A stretch of DNA of 64,000 nucleotides from Hymenopus coronatus (taxonomy: Eukaryota > Arthropoda > Insecta > Mantodea > Hymenopodidae): contig CM060892.1 in NCBI GenBank assembly GCA_030762935.1, positions 91,546,827 through 91,610,826 of the forward strand, read 5' to 3'. The translations under genes and the position numbers were made by a program. Position 1 is the first letter of the stretch. Each line of letters starts with the position of its first letter. The notes under the pieces were generated by a model. It worked only from the letters and a program-made list of their open reading frames with translations, was not told where the DNA came from and ran no database searches. Shown in pieces: positions 43,801 through 55,978 of this stretch.

Positions 43801-44338
43801 TATAAGATAATTTTGGTGTTACATATTTCCTTTTACAAATAATAACACATAATATTGCGTTTCTTTTCAATCAGGAATCTTAAATGAACAAAGATGGCTG
43901 CTCAGAAATGCATATAGATATTATAATTTGCAACCAATGCGAATACTTATTGTGCGGGTCACGAAACGGCAGTCTCACACGAGGATGACGCATTGATCTT
44001 TCCCTCAAATCTTTTACCCACATTCCATATCTTATAAGCAGCCATTTTTAAAGATAAACTTTTCCTTCAGTTACGTCATTGAGATAAACGTTTAAGATAT
44101 GGTAGCCATCCAACAGTTTACATTAATTTACATATTCTTTCAAATACATTAGTTTATCATGTTTCATGGAATGTTAATTTGTTCCTGCTCCCACACACGC
44201 AATGTAGGCGCCTTTACTCTGTGCATAGCGGTAACTGAAGATTTCACGCGTCTTTCATAATTTTACAAATATATACATTATTTAACATAACCTATTATAA
44301 AATATTTAAACTGTATAATGGCAGCTTTTTTAATAGTG
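43801..44338. other. Unassigned spacer
   Basis: No recognised element. Confidence 0.3.
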
Positions 44339-44527
44339 TTAACGCCCGCTTTTATTATTATGGCACCGCAGGCGATGACTCTGATGATACATGGAATGAA
44401 GATGGAGAATCGTGGAATGTGATGGCGGGGGAAACCGGAGAAAACCCGCCTCTACGGTCGCTTGGGATGGAGCCCGGGCCATATAGGTGCGAGGTGAGCG
44501 TTCTAACCACTAGGCCACGGCGCAGCC
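44339..44527 (-). mobile_element. SINE E, best-preserved copy
   Basis: Reverse copy. Tail AACGCCCGCTTTTATTATTA, then GTGATGGCGGGGGAAACCGG, AGAAAACCCGCCTCTACGGT, GGATGGAGCCCGGGCCATAT (B-box region), GGTGCGAGGTGAGCGTTCTA and ACCACTAGGCCACGGCGCAG (A-box complement). The sense tRNA-like head reads GCCGTGGCCTAGTGGTTAGA. Confidence 0.9.
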
Positions 44528-44652
44528 CCATTATGGCAGTAAGGCGTTAATGCTGCCTCAGTATTTTGTTTGTTAACAGGCAGTCTGTCTCTCCTTTATA
44601 CGAAAATTCAGTCACGGGTACGGCTTATCACCTCATGAGCAGCATCGCATAT

Positions 44653-45189
44653 GGCTTTCTCTACACGTTCTGTGTACATTATGTATGCAGAAGATACTGT
44701 ATTCCACCCAAAAATTCGATAACGAGATTTCACCAGAAATATAGTTTTGAGATCCTCTGAATCAAAAAACACGTTTGAAAATGTCCACGGTGTGTTTGTT
44801 TGTGCACAGAATAGCTCAAAAACGAAAAGTCGGTTAAACCCTAAACTTGGTATATGAGTTCAGCATCTTCCAAGAATGTGTCACTAAGATTATCAAGAAA
44901 ATGCTCACTCGCTCAGCTGTGGGGGATGTTTCTCAAAATCTTCCTGTCGCATCCCTGGAAGATACTAAACTTAAATATCACGTTTGGTATTTTACCGACT
45001 CTTCGTTTTTGAGTTATCGTGTTCACAGACACACGGACACACATGGACCTTTTTCTGAAATACTTTTTTTGGATATAGGGGATCCTAAAACGTATATTTC
45101 CGGTGAAATCTCGGTATCGAATTTTTGGTGCCGTGCAGTACCTTCTCTATACACATTATGTACATAGTATGTGTAGAGAAAGGAAAAAT
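44653..45189. mobile_element. HLE palindromic composite with two 3' ends facing outward
   Basis: 44653-44910 is a minus 3' half (GGCTTTCTCTACACGTTCTG, CACCCAAAAATTCGATAACG, TAGCTCAAAAACGAAAAGTC, TCTTCCAAGAATGTGTCACT). About 44915-45189 is a plus 3' half (CGCATCCCTGGAAGATACTA, GACACACGGACACACATGGA, TCGGTATCGAATTTTTGGTG, CTTCTCTATACACATTATGT, TGTGTAGAGAAAGGAAAAAT). They meet at the GATGCGACAC-type block, so the unit is an inverted repeat of about 260 bp per arm with no 5' end. Confidence 0.88.
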
Positions 45190-45600
45190 AGGGGAAAAAT
45201 AGGAACTGCAGCGGCACGCTCCCTCTTGAAACTTAACAGTCAGGTGGGCACGGAGTGGTCAGTGCTCAGGATGAATGACTGACCGTAGTGCTACATGTGC
45301 AAGTGCTCACCGCCTTTAATGCTCCAGCAGCCCTCGCCGGGTAACACAGTAGTTCTCCACTATCCTTACCAGGAAAGACAAGGTTCCTATTGCAAAACTC
45401 TGTGTCGGTCAAATAGGACAAAAGACCAACCCAATGAGTGCACATTAAATGTTGAACACTTCATCTGTCACTGCAAGCACTCTGCCTTCTATGTCAAAGA
45501 ACTCTATAAAGTTGTAGAAGATATTCAAGCATGTAAAATACCTAGAAATCCTAAGAGATATAGGGCTTATTGACTTAATCTAATTCAAAATGAATAATGT
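45190..45600 (+). pseudogene. Possible LINE C-terminal fragment (weak)
   Basis: A 92-codon plus-strand frame (45295-45573) includes CTLNVEHFICHCKHSAFYVK. This recalls the C..C....ETVEHF..HC zinc-knuckle-like motif seen after reverse transcriptase in some arthropod LINEs. The segment ahead of it reads in shifted frames with Leu- and Arg-rich residues. It is less A+T-rich than its neighbours. No catalytic motif. Confidence 0.25.
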
Positions 45601-48600
45601 TTTGTAGTTAATTAATTTTAGAACTCCTTTGTAAATGTTAATGTTGTTACTGTTTGTATATTGTTACACACACGTACTGTAAATTCTGTTGCTAATTTCA
45701 TTCAATTATATTTTGATAATATTATGGATCGTGTATATTGTTGCAGTTACTAGTATGCACATGTTTTAAATGTTTAATTGTGTCTCGTATGGTCTAGTTG
45801 CTTCAATAACAATAGAAGTAGAAAGAAGAACACAAGAATGGGTGGATTAAATCAAGTGAATGAACTTTGTACTTCTATACACAAGAAGTTAGCTTGATTT
45901 TGAAACGTACATTTTCTCTAGAGATTCACAAGCAGCTGCTTTTATTGCAGATATTCTTCAGAAGAAGCGATACTGAATTGATTTGTCTTTCTTCCTACAT
46001 TGCCAAAGCTGCAAATAGCAATTTGTAACGTTTTATGGAGCTGAAGAAAAGCCTTATATTGACCGAGGGTACACGTTGTTTAGCTATTACTTGTGTTATT
46101 TACGAGCAGTCAGACAGCATTCTCAGAGATGAGTACCTATATATAGTTCTATATGGAGCCGAGAGGATCGTCTTGAAAACACTGCAGGTCATTAAGCTAA
46201 AGAAGAAGTCTTGGGGTTTGTAGCCTCTCAAATCCGAAATGGCATGCTACCGAGCCCTTATTTGCTGCTTGTTTCTCAGGGAAAATGTGGTTTTGGAATC
46301 TGGGCTTAAAGAACGTAGAGAAACTGTGAATGTTGTTTAGTTAATTGCTCTAAAATTGTGCTCTAATCGTTATTGAGGATTATCATAATTATTATTATTA
46401 TTATTATTATTATTAAAATAATTGTTATTATTACTATTATTTATTTATTAGTATTCATTCCTGGTGCAGTAACTTTAGGGAATTCTAAGTATACTTTGTG
46501 AAAGATTCGGAAAAGGTACAACCGGTATATTGCTTCTTTTAAAGAGGCTATAAAAGCAAACTTTCGACAAGTCAGTGTCTGGTTACGGGATGAGTCGTGT
46601 TTCTACAAAAAGCTTCTCTACCACTTTCCCTCTGTTCTTTGTTTTTGCAATAACCATTGTATGCTGTCAATTTATCACGTTTCCAGCACACGTGTGATAT
46701 ATTTGCAGCCATTCTTCAAAACAGAACAAGCTAAACAATTAGATTGTAAAAGCCTTATTCATACATTTAAAACATGTTTAGTGTATTTTGGTGATATATA
46801 GTATTCTAATGACTAAACAGAAAGGAAATATTAATTTTTATAAACAAAAATAACTGTGTTTACTAAACACCAAAATTATATTTTGTTTAGAATAATTCAG
46901 ACCACTTTATTGCTCTATACAATAAAGATAGTGACGGGAATATGGACAGATAAAAGTATTAAACCTGAGACATTTCCAAAGAATACAGCATAATTTACAG
47001 AAACAAAGTACAATAGCTTCAAAAGTATTATTTCAATACAACATATCTAAAATATGCAAGTTTTAATATATGAATGCCACATTGTCAAGTTAGTTAAAGC
47101 GATTATTTTTACAGTACAGTGCGCATGTAATGTGAGAACATGGTCTTTGCAATTGATTTAACCTAGGGTTTATTTCAGCATGTTTTTCCTTTATTTTTTT
47201 TTCCTTCTTAAATTGACTGCTAAATTTGCTCTTCGTCTCTTTATGGTAACCGCAATTAATTTCTTCAGCTGCCATTCAATTTCACTCTTTAAAAGTCATT
47301 TTATTTCTCCTCAACCAATACCTGATACACTACGAATTTCTGCACTGCTATTAAAAGCTAATGTATGTGCGAGAAGTAATTGCCGGACTAACCAGGTAAG
47401 AACACATTAAATGATCATTGGTTAAGTGGTAGAATACCATTAAGAAAGTCCCATAAGCTTCCGAGAAAGAAAGCGATTCAAGGATTTAGTAGAAAAGGTG
47501 AAATTCTTTATTGGACTTGTTGAGTTATGAAGACAAAGCAGGTGCTATATGTTAAACGGCACTGAACATGTTCACTTTTTATTATAAACTGTTTGTTGGG
47601 CTACAATGTAATAATGCACATGCTAATTTTTGATAAAAATGATAGTTTTAACACGCATTTATACGTTATATGTTGAGTTTCGATGGATAATAAAAATAGT
47701 GACTCAGTAGGTTTATATAAATGCATTCCTAAATTATTACAGTTTGTGGTGGACATGTGGTATTATACAGATTACATGCAAGTGTAATATCATCTTATTG
47801 ATTCTGATTATTACAGATTCTGATTCGTTCTGATTCCTTCTGATATAAGGAAAATTAGTAAATCCTTTGCCTCAGTGTGGCCTGATGTGAGTAAAGAATA
47901 ATTATGGATGTCTAAAAACAAAATAATAATTTGCAATCTGGTCTCTTTAAGTGATGATAATAGAATTCAAACTAAACTATTTTTAATTTGAAACTACGTT
48001 GCCTTAACTTTAAAGAAAAACACTAACGCACTAATAATTATTAAATACAAAGTTAGAATTCAATTTACTTCAGAAAATAAAACATTAATGACATATTTAA
48101 ATTATTAATAAATTAATATTTCTTTATTCCTCAAATAATACATTTAACTTTCTTAATGTATAACATATTTCATTCTTATTAGTATTATCAACACATTGGA
48201 TAAGAATGGGTTAGGGGCCAAAGACATGGAATGTACAGTCTTGGAGTTACTTCCGGTGTTATTTGAAATGAGATAAAATGATGCAATCAACCCTACATAA
48301 AATTATTAAAACAGAACCTAACAGGGAAGGATATTCAGACATGTGCAGTAAAATGAGAAAGAAATCAATGCATAGTTTCAGCTAGAGGTGTGGAAACTTA
48401 AAGGGGCAAAGTTCAAATTGAAATGGAAGCTATATATAAAATATATTGGGATAACGAAAACAGTGTGCATATTTTGAGACAATATAGAGGAATGTAGCAG
48501 TTATTTAGGAGAAATGGCTTAGTTATAGTATAGCACATAGTAATTAAGAACATATTTATAGATTCATCTCAGTTAAGGCAATTAGGAGAACGTCTTTGGA

Positions 48601-48678
48601 ATGTTAAAATAAAATGGAAATGGTGCGCTGATAGACATCAGTATGACAATTTTATATCTGGCAAGGAGGAGGTATCTA
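45601..48678. other. About 3 kb without a recognised element
   Basis: The largest gap in the repeat landscape. No gene, HLE or SINE recognised. It contains a TTATTATTATTATTATTATT array (46388-46414) and a small GATTCTGATT tandem near 47815-47845. A 76-codon plus frame and an overlapping minus frame near 47.1-47.4 kb have no identifiable domain. It may be unique intronic or intergenic DNA. Confidence 0.35.
46388..46414. repeat. (TTA)n microsatellite
   Basis: Nine units, followed by a degenerate A+T-rich run of similar composition. Confidence 0.95.
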
Positions 48679-49552
48679 AAAAGTGTCTGATGTGTTCCAT
48701 TCCCATGGCTTTCTCTACATTGTTGTAACAATTGATTGTTAAAATTCATTTTTTCCATCTACTTTATATAATTGAGATAAACATTAGCAGAAATTGCCTT
48801 TATTACTTGCTTCCTTTTAAGTAAAGGAAATACACTAGGCTAAAACGAATGTCAAATCTCTTAAAAGCTGGTTGAAATGTGGTTGAAATCCGTTTCTATG
48901 CAGAGTCAGAAGTTTACAACCTTCCTGTGAGAAAAGTTTAAGTATTTTATATCTGAAACAAATAACAAGAAATATCTCAGAAATGGTCAATTCCGCGAAA
49001 AAAAACTATATGTCATAAATTGTGTGTTTCACGGCGATTTACATTTTTGTATAATAAGTTTCTGTCTAGCTCTTACGGTTCACCAATTACACAAAATTCT
49101 ACAAAATTCATTCAGAATAAAGAGGTCTTTAGAGGATATTCCCAGAAATTTCTAGATATACTTTTATTTCTATATATATATATATATATTTATTTATCTT
49201 TAATATACCTATGGTATTTTATTCAAAATCGTTAGAGCTATTTTTGAGAAAGTCAAAACTTTCGAAATTTTTTCCAACTAAATGGAAGTTTGTGCTGGAG
49301 GAATTTTTCTCAAAATCTCCATGTCACATCCCTGGAAGATATTAAACTTAAATAGAAGTTTGGCACTTTACCGACTTTTCGTTTTTGAGTTATCGTGTTC
49401 ACAGACACCGGACACACATGGACCGTTTTCCAAAAATGATTTTTTTTATAAAACGTATATTTCTGGTGAAATCTCGGTATCGAATTTTTGGGTGGAATGA
49501 AAATATCTTCTCTATACACTATGTACATATTACGTGTAGAGAAAGTAAAAAT
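48679..49552 (+). mobile_element. HLE copy, full length
   Basis: 5' AAAAAGTGTCTGATGTGTTC, CATGGCTTTCTCTACATTGT. Core AATAACAAGAAATATCTCAG, AGCTCTTACGGTTCACCAAT and a TATATATATA insert (49171-49189). 3' TCGGTATCGAATTTTTGGGT, CTTCTCTATACACTATGTAC and TACGTGTAGAGAAAGTAAAA. Confidence 0.96.
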
Positions 49553-49769
49553 AGAGAAGAATGTGTAAAAATAAACTATTGGGATTTATGGTAAAAGAGC
49601 CAAGGTCAGCTCCCATAGACTCTACATACGGTGGAGTATATATTTTTATTGGAATATAACAATGGGATGAAAGAGAGCAAATTTCTTTCTGGAACATTAG
49701 CACTAAATACATATAATTTACCTTTTCAAGCATTAATGTTATTTGGAATCAATGCAAAGGAAAAATGGC

Positions 49770-50001
49770 GTTTTATTTATGGACGCTCTTTAACTGGTGT
49801 GGTTCTCAGCGTCCCATTCTATACTGGGCGTGAAATACCGCTTAATTTTGCTCAGGCTTGAGATTCTTTTACGTGCCGTAAAACTACGACACGGGACCAG
49901 CGGCTTTACGTCTCATTCCATCGCCGAGATTTTTACACCGGATTTGAACCCGCAACCTTGGGTATATGAAGTCAGCATGGTAACCATTACACCACGGAAG
50001 A
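49770..50001 (-). mobile_element. SINE C, full span with tRNA head
   Basis: GTTTTATTTATGGACGCTCT, GTTCTCAGCGTCCCATTCTA, ACTGGGCGTGAAATACCGCT, GGGACCAGCGGCTTTACGTC, then B-box complement GATTTGAACCCGCAACCTTG and A-box complement GGTAACCATTACACCACGGA. The centre is shortened compared with the copy at 31.4 kb. Confidence 0.92.
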
Positions 50002-51417
50002 CGACAATGCAAAGGACATCAGCAATTTTCTGCTGTTTACTACTTAGGACGCAGTGGATTTAGACTTGATTCCCTGTCTGGTTTTCTCAGGCTAGGTGGG
50101 CTCAGAGGCATGCCTCAGTCCACCGTTCTCCTGGTAAATAATGATTGTCGACTCTCAAACTGCGGATAAACGGTCAGAGGTACACAGCAAATTGACTTCA
50201 TGCCATTTCTCACCGCATCTCCTGGCATGATGACCGATGTGAGTTGAGACAAAGGTGAATCTTGCGGTCGTCCTTGGCTTCCATAGTCTGCTATACCAAG
50301 AGAGCGAGAGAAAGAGTGAGAGCTAGGGAAGAATCGATAGGAAGAGTGGAAGCTGAAGTGAGATGATTAAGGATTGTAAAGTTTAAATCAACGTTAGTTG
50401 ATTAAAGTGTTATAGTTTATCATTATGAAAATATCTTGGGGCTACATACCTAGTCGCTGCTTGAGGAACATTCATATCAAAACTTACTTAAGTGCCATAT
50501 CAGATTCAGAAACAGAACTCAACTAAAAGCTGAAGTGAACGTTGAGTGACACTTAAGTATTTTTGTAGTGAAGTTTCGCATGGACTAGGTATGCAGTCAA
50601 ATCACTTTTTGATGATCGATTACTAAAACGTTTTCTGAAACGTTATTAAAAAGTAATTAGCATTATACAAACAGTTAAGTAATATATTCAATTGTGAATG
50701 TCCATTTTGCGTAATTTGAAACTGCAAAAGATAAATTGTTATATAGAATACTCTATTTATTATTATTACTATTATTATATTATAATTATAATAACAGCTC
50801 CTACTTCTATACAGATAAATTAAATAAATGAGTTTACAATTATGCTTTCTTATGTGTACTTCAATGGAAATGCACAAATGAGCTCATTGTCACTATCATT
50901 TGTTTTGGTGCGACGCTAACACAGATGTTGTGGTAGAAAACATGGAACATCATCGCTATGTAATGTCTTTAGTGTACTATTTTTGTTCAACATTCTAGTT
51001 GGATATGCAGAAATGTAATAAAACACTAGTAAAGCCCCTATTACTGATATCGTGGAAATAGTACAAAATACGTAGAGTGATGTTAAATTCATAGGATTTG
51101 AATTATTCTATTACTATTTGCAAAGTTGACTTCTTTTTTCAAAGACACATATTCTTAATTCTTATTTGTCAAAACATTTCTGTGCTGCTCTACAATTATG
51201 TTAAGTACATGTTTGTTTTGGGGAAGAAAATCTTATGATTTTGATACATTTTAACCTAAAAATGAGAACAATGGACGAATACACAATATTTGTGGAAGAT
51301 GCATCCATTAACTTAAAGTTTAACAATAATCACAGATGCACAGCCCTCTCTGGCGTTCAAAATCAACGCTTTTTCCGGAAAATTAAACCATTATGGACCT
51401 ATTGAACTAAACTAGCT
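50002..51417. other. Unassigned; G+C-richer first 330 bp
   Basis: 50040-50330 (for example GTGGGCTCAGAGGCATGCCT, CACCGCATCTCCTGGCATGA) is compositionally unlike its surroundings. It ends in a GAGAGCGAGAGAAAGAGTGA run, as a retroposon might, but I do not recognise it. The rest is A+T-rich. Confidence 0.3.
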
Positions 51418-51626
51418 ATCGGATAGGTAGAGTCATATTGAAAAATTCGATGCCATAGCCGAGATTTGAACCACGGACCTGCCGGTCTCTAGCCGGTTGT
51501 TCTTCCACTGAGCTACCATGTCAACATGCCGGCATAGCATTGGATTTCTCAACTGACTTGCATGTTTCCCGATAAACCACAAGGAGTTCTCAATTTATTT
51601 TGAGATTATAATCCCAATGTCGACTT
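51418..51626 (-). mobile_element. SINE D, with complete tRNA-like domain
   Basis: The tRNA-like part is at 51451-51522 on the minus strand: A box TGGTAGCTCAGTGGAAGAAC, anticodon-arm CCGGCTAGAGACCGG, B box GTGGTTCAAATCTCGG, and an acceptor stem GACATGG/CTATGGC. The 7-base anticodon loop CTAGAGA would give AGA (Ser), but there is no long variable arm, so it is not a functional tRNA-Ser. The leader AACATGCAAGTCAGTTGAGA precedes it. Confidence 0.9.
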
Positions 51627-51716
51627 ACAATATTGTAAGTACTTAAATCCCAGGATTCATAGCATAGCCAACTGTTATGAACAATTGGTATTGATTTAAT
51701 TGTTTTCTCACACAAG

Positions 51717-51925
51717 CCCTGTGTAAGTAAGGAGTTGGATAGATAGAGCCAGACTGAAAAATACAATGCCATAGCCGGGATTTGAACCATGGACTGGTTG
51801 CTCTTCCACTGAGCTACCATGGCAACATGCCGACATAGCATTGAATTTCTCAACTGACTCGCATGTTTCCCGGTAAACTACAAGGTGATCTCAAATTATT
51901 TCCAGATGTCAACCACATTGGTACA
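51717..51925 (-). mobile_element. SINE D, tRNA domain with small deletion
   Basis: Same orientation, about 90 bp from the previous copy. Tail TAAGGAGTTGGATAGATAGA, then CCATAGCCGGGATTTGAACC, ATGGACTGGTTGCTCTTCCA, CTGAGCTACCATGGCAACAT. About 17 bases of the anticodon-arm/variable region are missing. The acceptor stem GCCATGG/CTATGGC is fully paired. Confidence 0.9.
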
Positions 51926-52070
51926 CCTAATGAACAACCGCAAGCTTACATTTTAAGAATAACTGAACCTATCATGTAATTATATACACAGCATAGACAG
52001 ATAGACTGCGAATAAATAATTAATAACATATCTCGATTATTGTTACGCATTAAAACCTGATACGCATATG

Positions 52071-52840
52071 ATTTACTTCCTCTAATACATAGGTAGATGA
52101 CCTATTGCATTTCATCCAAACATTTAATACCAAGATGTCACTGGAAATACACGTTTTAGGGTAACCTATCGAAAGAAAAAAAATATTTAAAAAAGGCTGT
52201 GTCTGTCTTTGAACAGGATATACTAAAAACGAAAATCACACCCTAAACTACACTTTACATGGAAAATCAATATTTTTATTTTCTCAAAAATTAACTAATG
52301 GTTTTAATTAAGATAACATATAGTAAATATATTTGCATGACAAATAAAAGGTATATCTTAAATTTCGTGGAAATAGTCTCCGAAGTCCTCTTCATTCTGA
52401 AAGCCTTTGCATAGCAGATAAACCGCTAGAGATAGACAGAACTTAGAAACAAAATGTAAACGTTGTCAAAGCAAACAATTTATGACATATATATTTGTTG
52501 TGAAGCAAATAATTTCCAAGATGATTATTTATTTTAGGTTTAAAATTTCCAATACTTTAATTTTTCTTAAATGGGAAGTCGTTATTCATATTTTCACATT
52601 CTAGTCAACCAAAGAGAACGAAATTTCAATTCTGTCGTATAGGGAATGAATTTTAAAATAATTTGACTATCACTTTAGTTTATCGAATTTATTTATACCC
52701 CTTGTACAAGGCACATTTTTTGTAATAAAACTATTTCTGTTAATTATTATCCTGAAAAGCTGAACTAAATATAAATGTAAGCATTTGTAAGAATAGTTGC
52801 TGTAGTATACGTAGATAAGATATGAAATCGTAGCATATCA
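52071..52840 (-). mobile_element. HLE copy, full span, diverged
   Basis: Left end GATTTACTTCCTCTAATACA, then TTTCATCCAAACATTTAATA. Core GGTTTTAATTAAGATAACAT, AACCGCTAGAGATAGACAGA. Right end GTAGATAAGATATGAAATCG, TAGCATATCAGTGTG. The GATGCGACACGAAG block is deleted. It pairs head-to-head with the next copy. Confidence 0.83.
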
Positions 52841-52865
52841 GTGTGTTCTTACGTGGTATATTGTT

Positions 52866-53657
52866 TAAAATCTGATGTTTTACATTCACCTTTATTTCAT
52901 TGAACATCCATCATTGAATAAATTATACTTGAAAGGTTTATTCCATTGCGTTTGTAGAAATTCTATTATTGTATAGTATTTATTTTAGCTAATGGCTACA
53001 TGAAAGATATACTGGGCTAAAGCAATCGTCAAATCTTTTACAAATTTATTGTTATGCTATAGCTTTGAAATTCCGTTTATTTTGCTTAACTAGGATGAAG
53101 AAAAACAATAATAACTTCCCATTAATATTATAAGTATTTCAAAATGAAACAAATAACAGGAATATCTCAAATGTGATTAACTGCACAAGAAATGTGAAGG
53201 ATATACATTATTTTTAATGAGATGTAAATTGTTATTTAGTAAGCTTTTATCTATCTTTTAAGGTTTAAGAATTATGGAAAAGTTGTCCAGATTGAAGAGT
53301 CCTTGAGAGGCTATTACAAGAAGGATATATATTTCATTTGCCATATGGATGTCTTTACTATACAACATTTAAATCAAAACCCTTAAAACAATCTTTTTTT
53401 TTTAAAAACTCAACTTTTAAAACATTTCCATCTAAAGGGTAATTTGGGGCGGAGGGATGTATTGACTTGATGTCGCATCATTGTATTTTCGTTTTTGAGC
53501 TATGCTGTCCACAGACACACACACACACACACGGACATTTTTATAACTTTTTTTGGGGTAGCTCAGGTTACCTCAAAATATATTCCGGTGAAATCTCTGA
53601 CTTTTTGGGGAGAATAAAATACCTTATGTACATAGTGCGCGTAGAGAAAGTAAAAAT
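52866..53657 (+). mobile_element. HLE copy, full span
   Basis: 5' TAAAATCTGATGTTTTACAT, CACCTTTATTTCATTGAAC. Core AACAAATAACAGGAATATCT, TAAAGGGTAATTTGGGGCGG. CA tract at 53515-53531. 3' TTATTCCGGTGAAATCTCTGA-type block, then only the right half of the palindrome, CCTTATGTACATAGTGCGCG and TAGAGAAAGTAAAAATGC. Confidence 0.92.
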
Positions 53658-55250
53658 GCATTTTTTAAATTCTGGGTCCTTAATACATGTGTTTAAGATG
53701 AAATATTTGTATAAAATTAATGGGTGTAATACATTCCGTTTATTGTCTGGTCGTCTGTTTTAGCTAGAGGGATGGGGTGCCCTTCCAAGCAGGTAGGGGT
53801 TTAGCAATTGGATGGAGGTAATGTTTTCTTAGTCTCAAGCAAGCGAGGAATTAAGGCGCGTGTCCGAGTGGAAGAAGCAGGCACTGTTGCCGATAATATT
53901 TGTGTGCTGACTGTGTACTGTCTGATTTCTGTAGATTTTGAAGACACTGTTCACTGTTTTGCCACGCGCGAAACGAGCTCAGCACAGTTTAAAGTATTAC
54001 TTGAGCGATAATCCACCCTAACCCACTAGCTATAATACCGCAGAACAGACAGTGCATCTAATTATAGTAGTGATAGAGAAAGGATAATTACGAGTGTTTA
54101 ATTAATTATTCCTTAAGTCGAAGTTATTTGCAATGTAGAATCAGAATTTGGTTCTACACCGGGAGACGTTTCGTCACAACCATGGACGAAAAACTAAAAG
54201 ACTAATTTTACTTTCGTCATGATATCCACAAATGGTATTTACTAAGGTGTGAGAAAATGACATTTAACACAAAACTAACTTTTATTTGTATCATAGACTT
54301 CACCTCCTTGATAAGAAATCGCTACTTACTGAATACAACACATAAATGTATGTGTTCCTTCTTTAATCGTCACTCCTTGTTTCATTACCATTTCCGTTTT
54401 TGTAGAAAATATTTCATTTGCGTTTCATTGACTTACAGAACAAAGTTTTAATACGATGAAGAAATTTAAAACAATTTCTTACCTAGACATAAAACATTTT
54501 CAGAAGAGGATTTTATGTTCAGTAAATCGGAAACAGCTTCTTCCCATTCCTTGGTTGGAGCTCCAGTTCGTGAGCTGCATTTTTCTTGTGGGTTGAAGCG
54601 GACACCAGCAAAATCAGTTCATGAGTAAAACAGAGCCGAATTAGATTGAGCTGGAGATTGAACAGCTTTATTTGGGATAACTGGGTAAACATTCCTCTAG
54701 GGTTACAGTAACAAACAACACTATTAAAAGGGTAGAGAAATATTACTGCACCCATTCCTCCGTTTAAATGCCTGTGGCTAGCATGGGATGGACGCGAGCC
54801 AAAATCTGACGATACGACTGTTATAACTAAAGCCAGAGTGGTTATATCTTACCGAAGATTACTAAAGTATACCTTGACAGTTTCCCACCATTATGGGATA
54901 AGTCGCTAGAATCTGGTAATATTTGAGTTGTTAGGTTCCCTCATAACCGGCAACTCTTCCAAAAATACGCACCTGTTACTTGTATTGCGCAGGTCAGTTA
55001 TATTGTACCTGTTACGTTGGCACCCTTTTAATAGCCTCGCAGAAGATCAAACATTTCACGGCAATAAAAATTGACTTTTCAATATATTAAGGGACACAGA
55101 AGTGGTAAAAATGTTGAACCTAATTTTTGTAACAGAAGTTTTCCATACTTTAAAGTACACATTTGCAATTTTTGAGTCTCCTAGGACTGATTTAACACAT
55201 ATTTTGGAGCTATTTTAAAGTGGTGAATTGCTTTCTTTTTCCTGATAGTT
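53658..55250. other. Unassigned spacer
   Basis: A 67-codon plus frame near 53.8-54.0 kb and a 78-codon minus frame near 54.5-54.75 kb lack recognisable domains. No family member seen. Confidence 0.3.
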
Positions 55251-55440
55251 TAACGCCTGCTTTTACAACTATAGCGCCGAAGAAAATTACACTAATAATA
55301 CATGCAATGACGATGGAGCACTGGTGGAATGCTACGGCGGTCGAAATCGGAGAACCCGAAGAAAAATCTCCCCTAAGCCACTTTGTCCACCACGCATCGA
55401 TGAGAGGCGAGTGGTCTAACAACTCGACCACGGCGCGGCT
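55251..55440 (-). mobile_element. SINE E, diverged
   Basis: Reverse copy: AACGCCTGCTTTTACAACTA, CATGCAATGACGATGGAGCA, CTGGTGGAATGCTACGGCGG, CTAAGCCACTTTGTCCACCA. The tRNA part is GAGAGGCGAGTGGTCTAACA, ACTCGACCACGGCGCGGC. The B-box region is deleted. Confidence 0.88.
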
Positions 55441-55799
55441 CATCGTGCTGGTTAAGCGACTCTGCTGCTTTTCTCAAGTTAAATTTTTTCGTTACTTCCT
55501 CATATTCAATAACTATCTTTTTCCAAAAAAAAAATCTGTTTCAGATCTGAACATTTTCCACAACATCTTAAAATACGTACAATAAACTAATGTGATGGAA
55601 TTTTGATAGTACCAATAGTTTGGTTCTAAAAAGGTAATTAACGTAATCTTACCTTTTTTTCCCACAGCTTTTTCACTTTGTAGTATACAATAGAAAATAA
55701 TATATATCAAATACAGGAAAACTCATAACAAATATGCTTTTACAAAGCTATAAAGAAATTTAATTTTAAATAATGATACTTTGGATACGATATCTGCCT
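55441..55799. other. Unassigned spacer
   Basis: Nothing recognised. Confidence 0.3.
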
Positions 55800-55978
55800 T
55801 TGAATATTGCTAGTATTGATGTGAATTAATATATCCAAAATAGCATTACATATTCAGCTGAAAGTTGATGTAAATACTTTTTGTTGCTTGTAATGCCTGA
55901 GCTAAAACAAAAACCTTTAGCTCCAATACTTTAGAAAATGACTTCAAGCACTTCTGTTTCCTCTTGTCAGGTACTGAA
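55800..55978 (+). repeat. Dispersed repeat G, copy 3
   Basis: TTTTTGTTGCTTGTAATGCC, TGAGCTAAAACAAAAACC, TTTAGCTCCAATACTTTAGA, AAATGACTTCAAGCACTTCT, GTTTCCTCTTG. Same block order as the copies at 10.1 and 17.2 kb. Confidence 0.6.
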
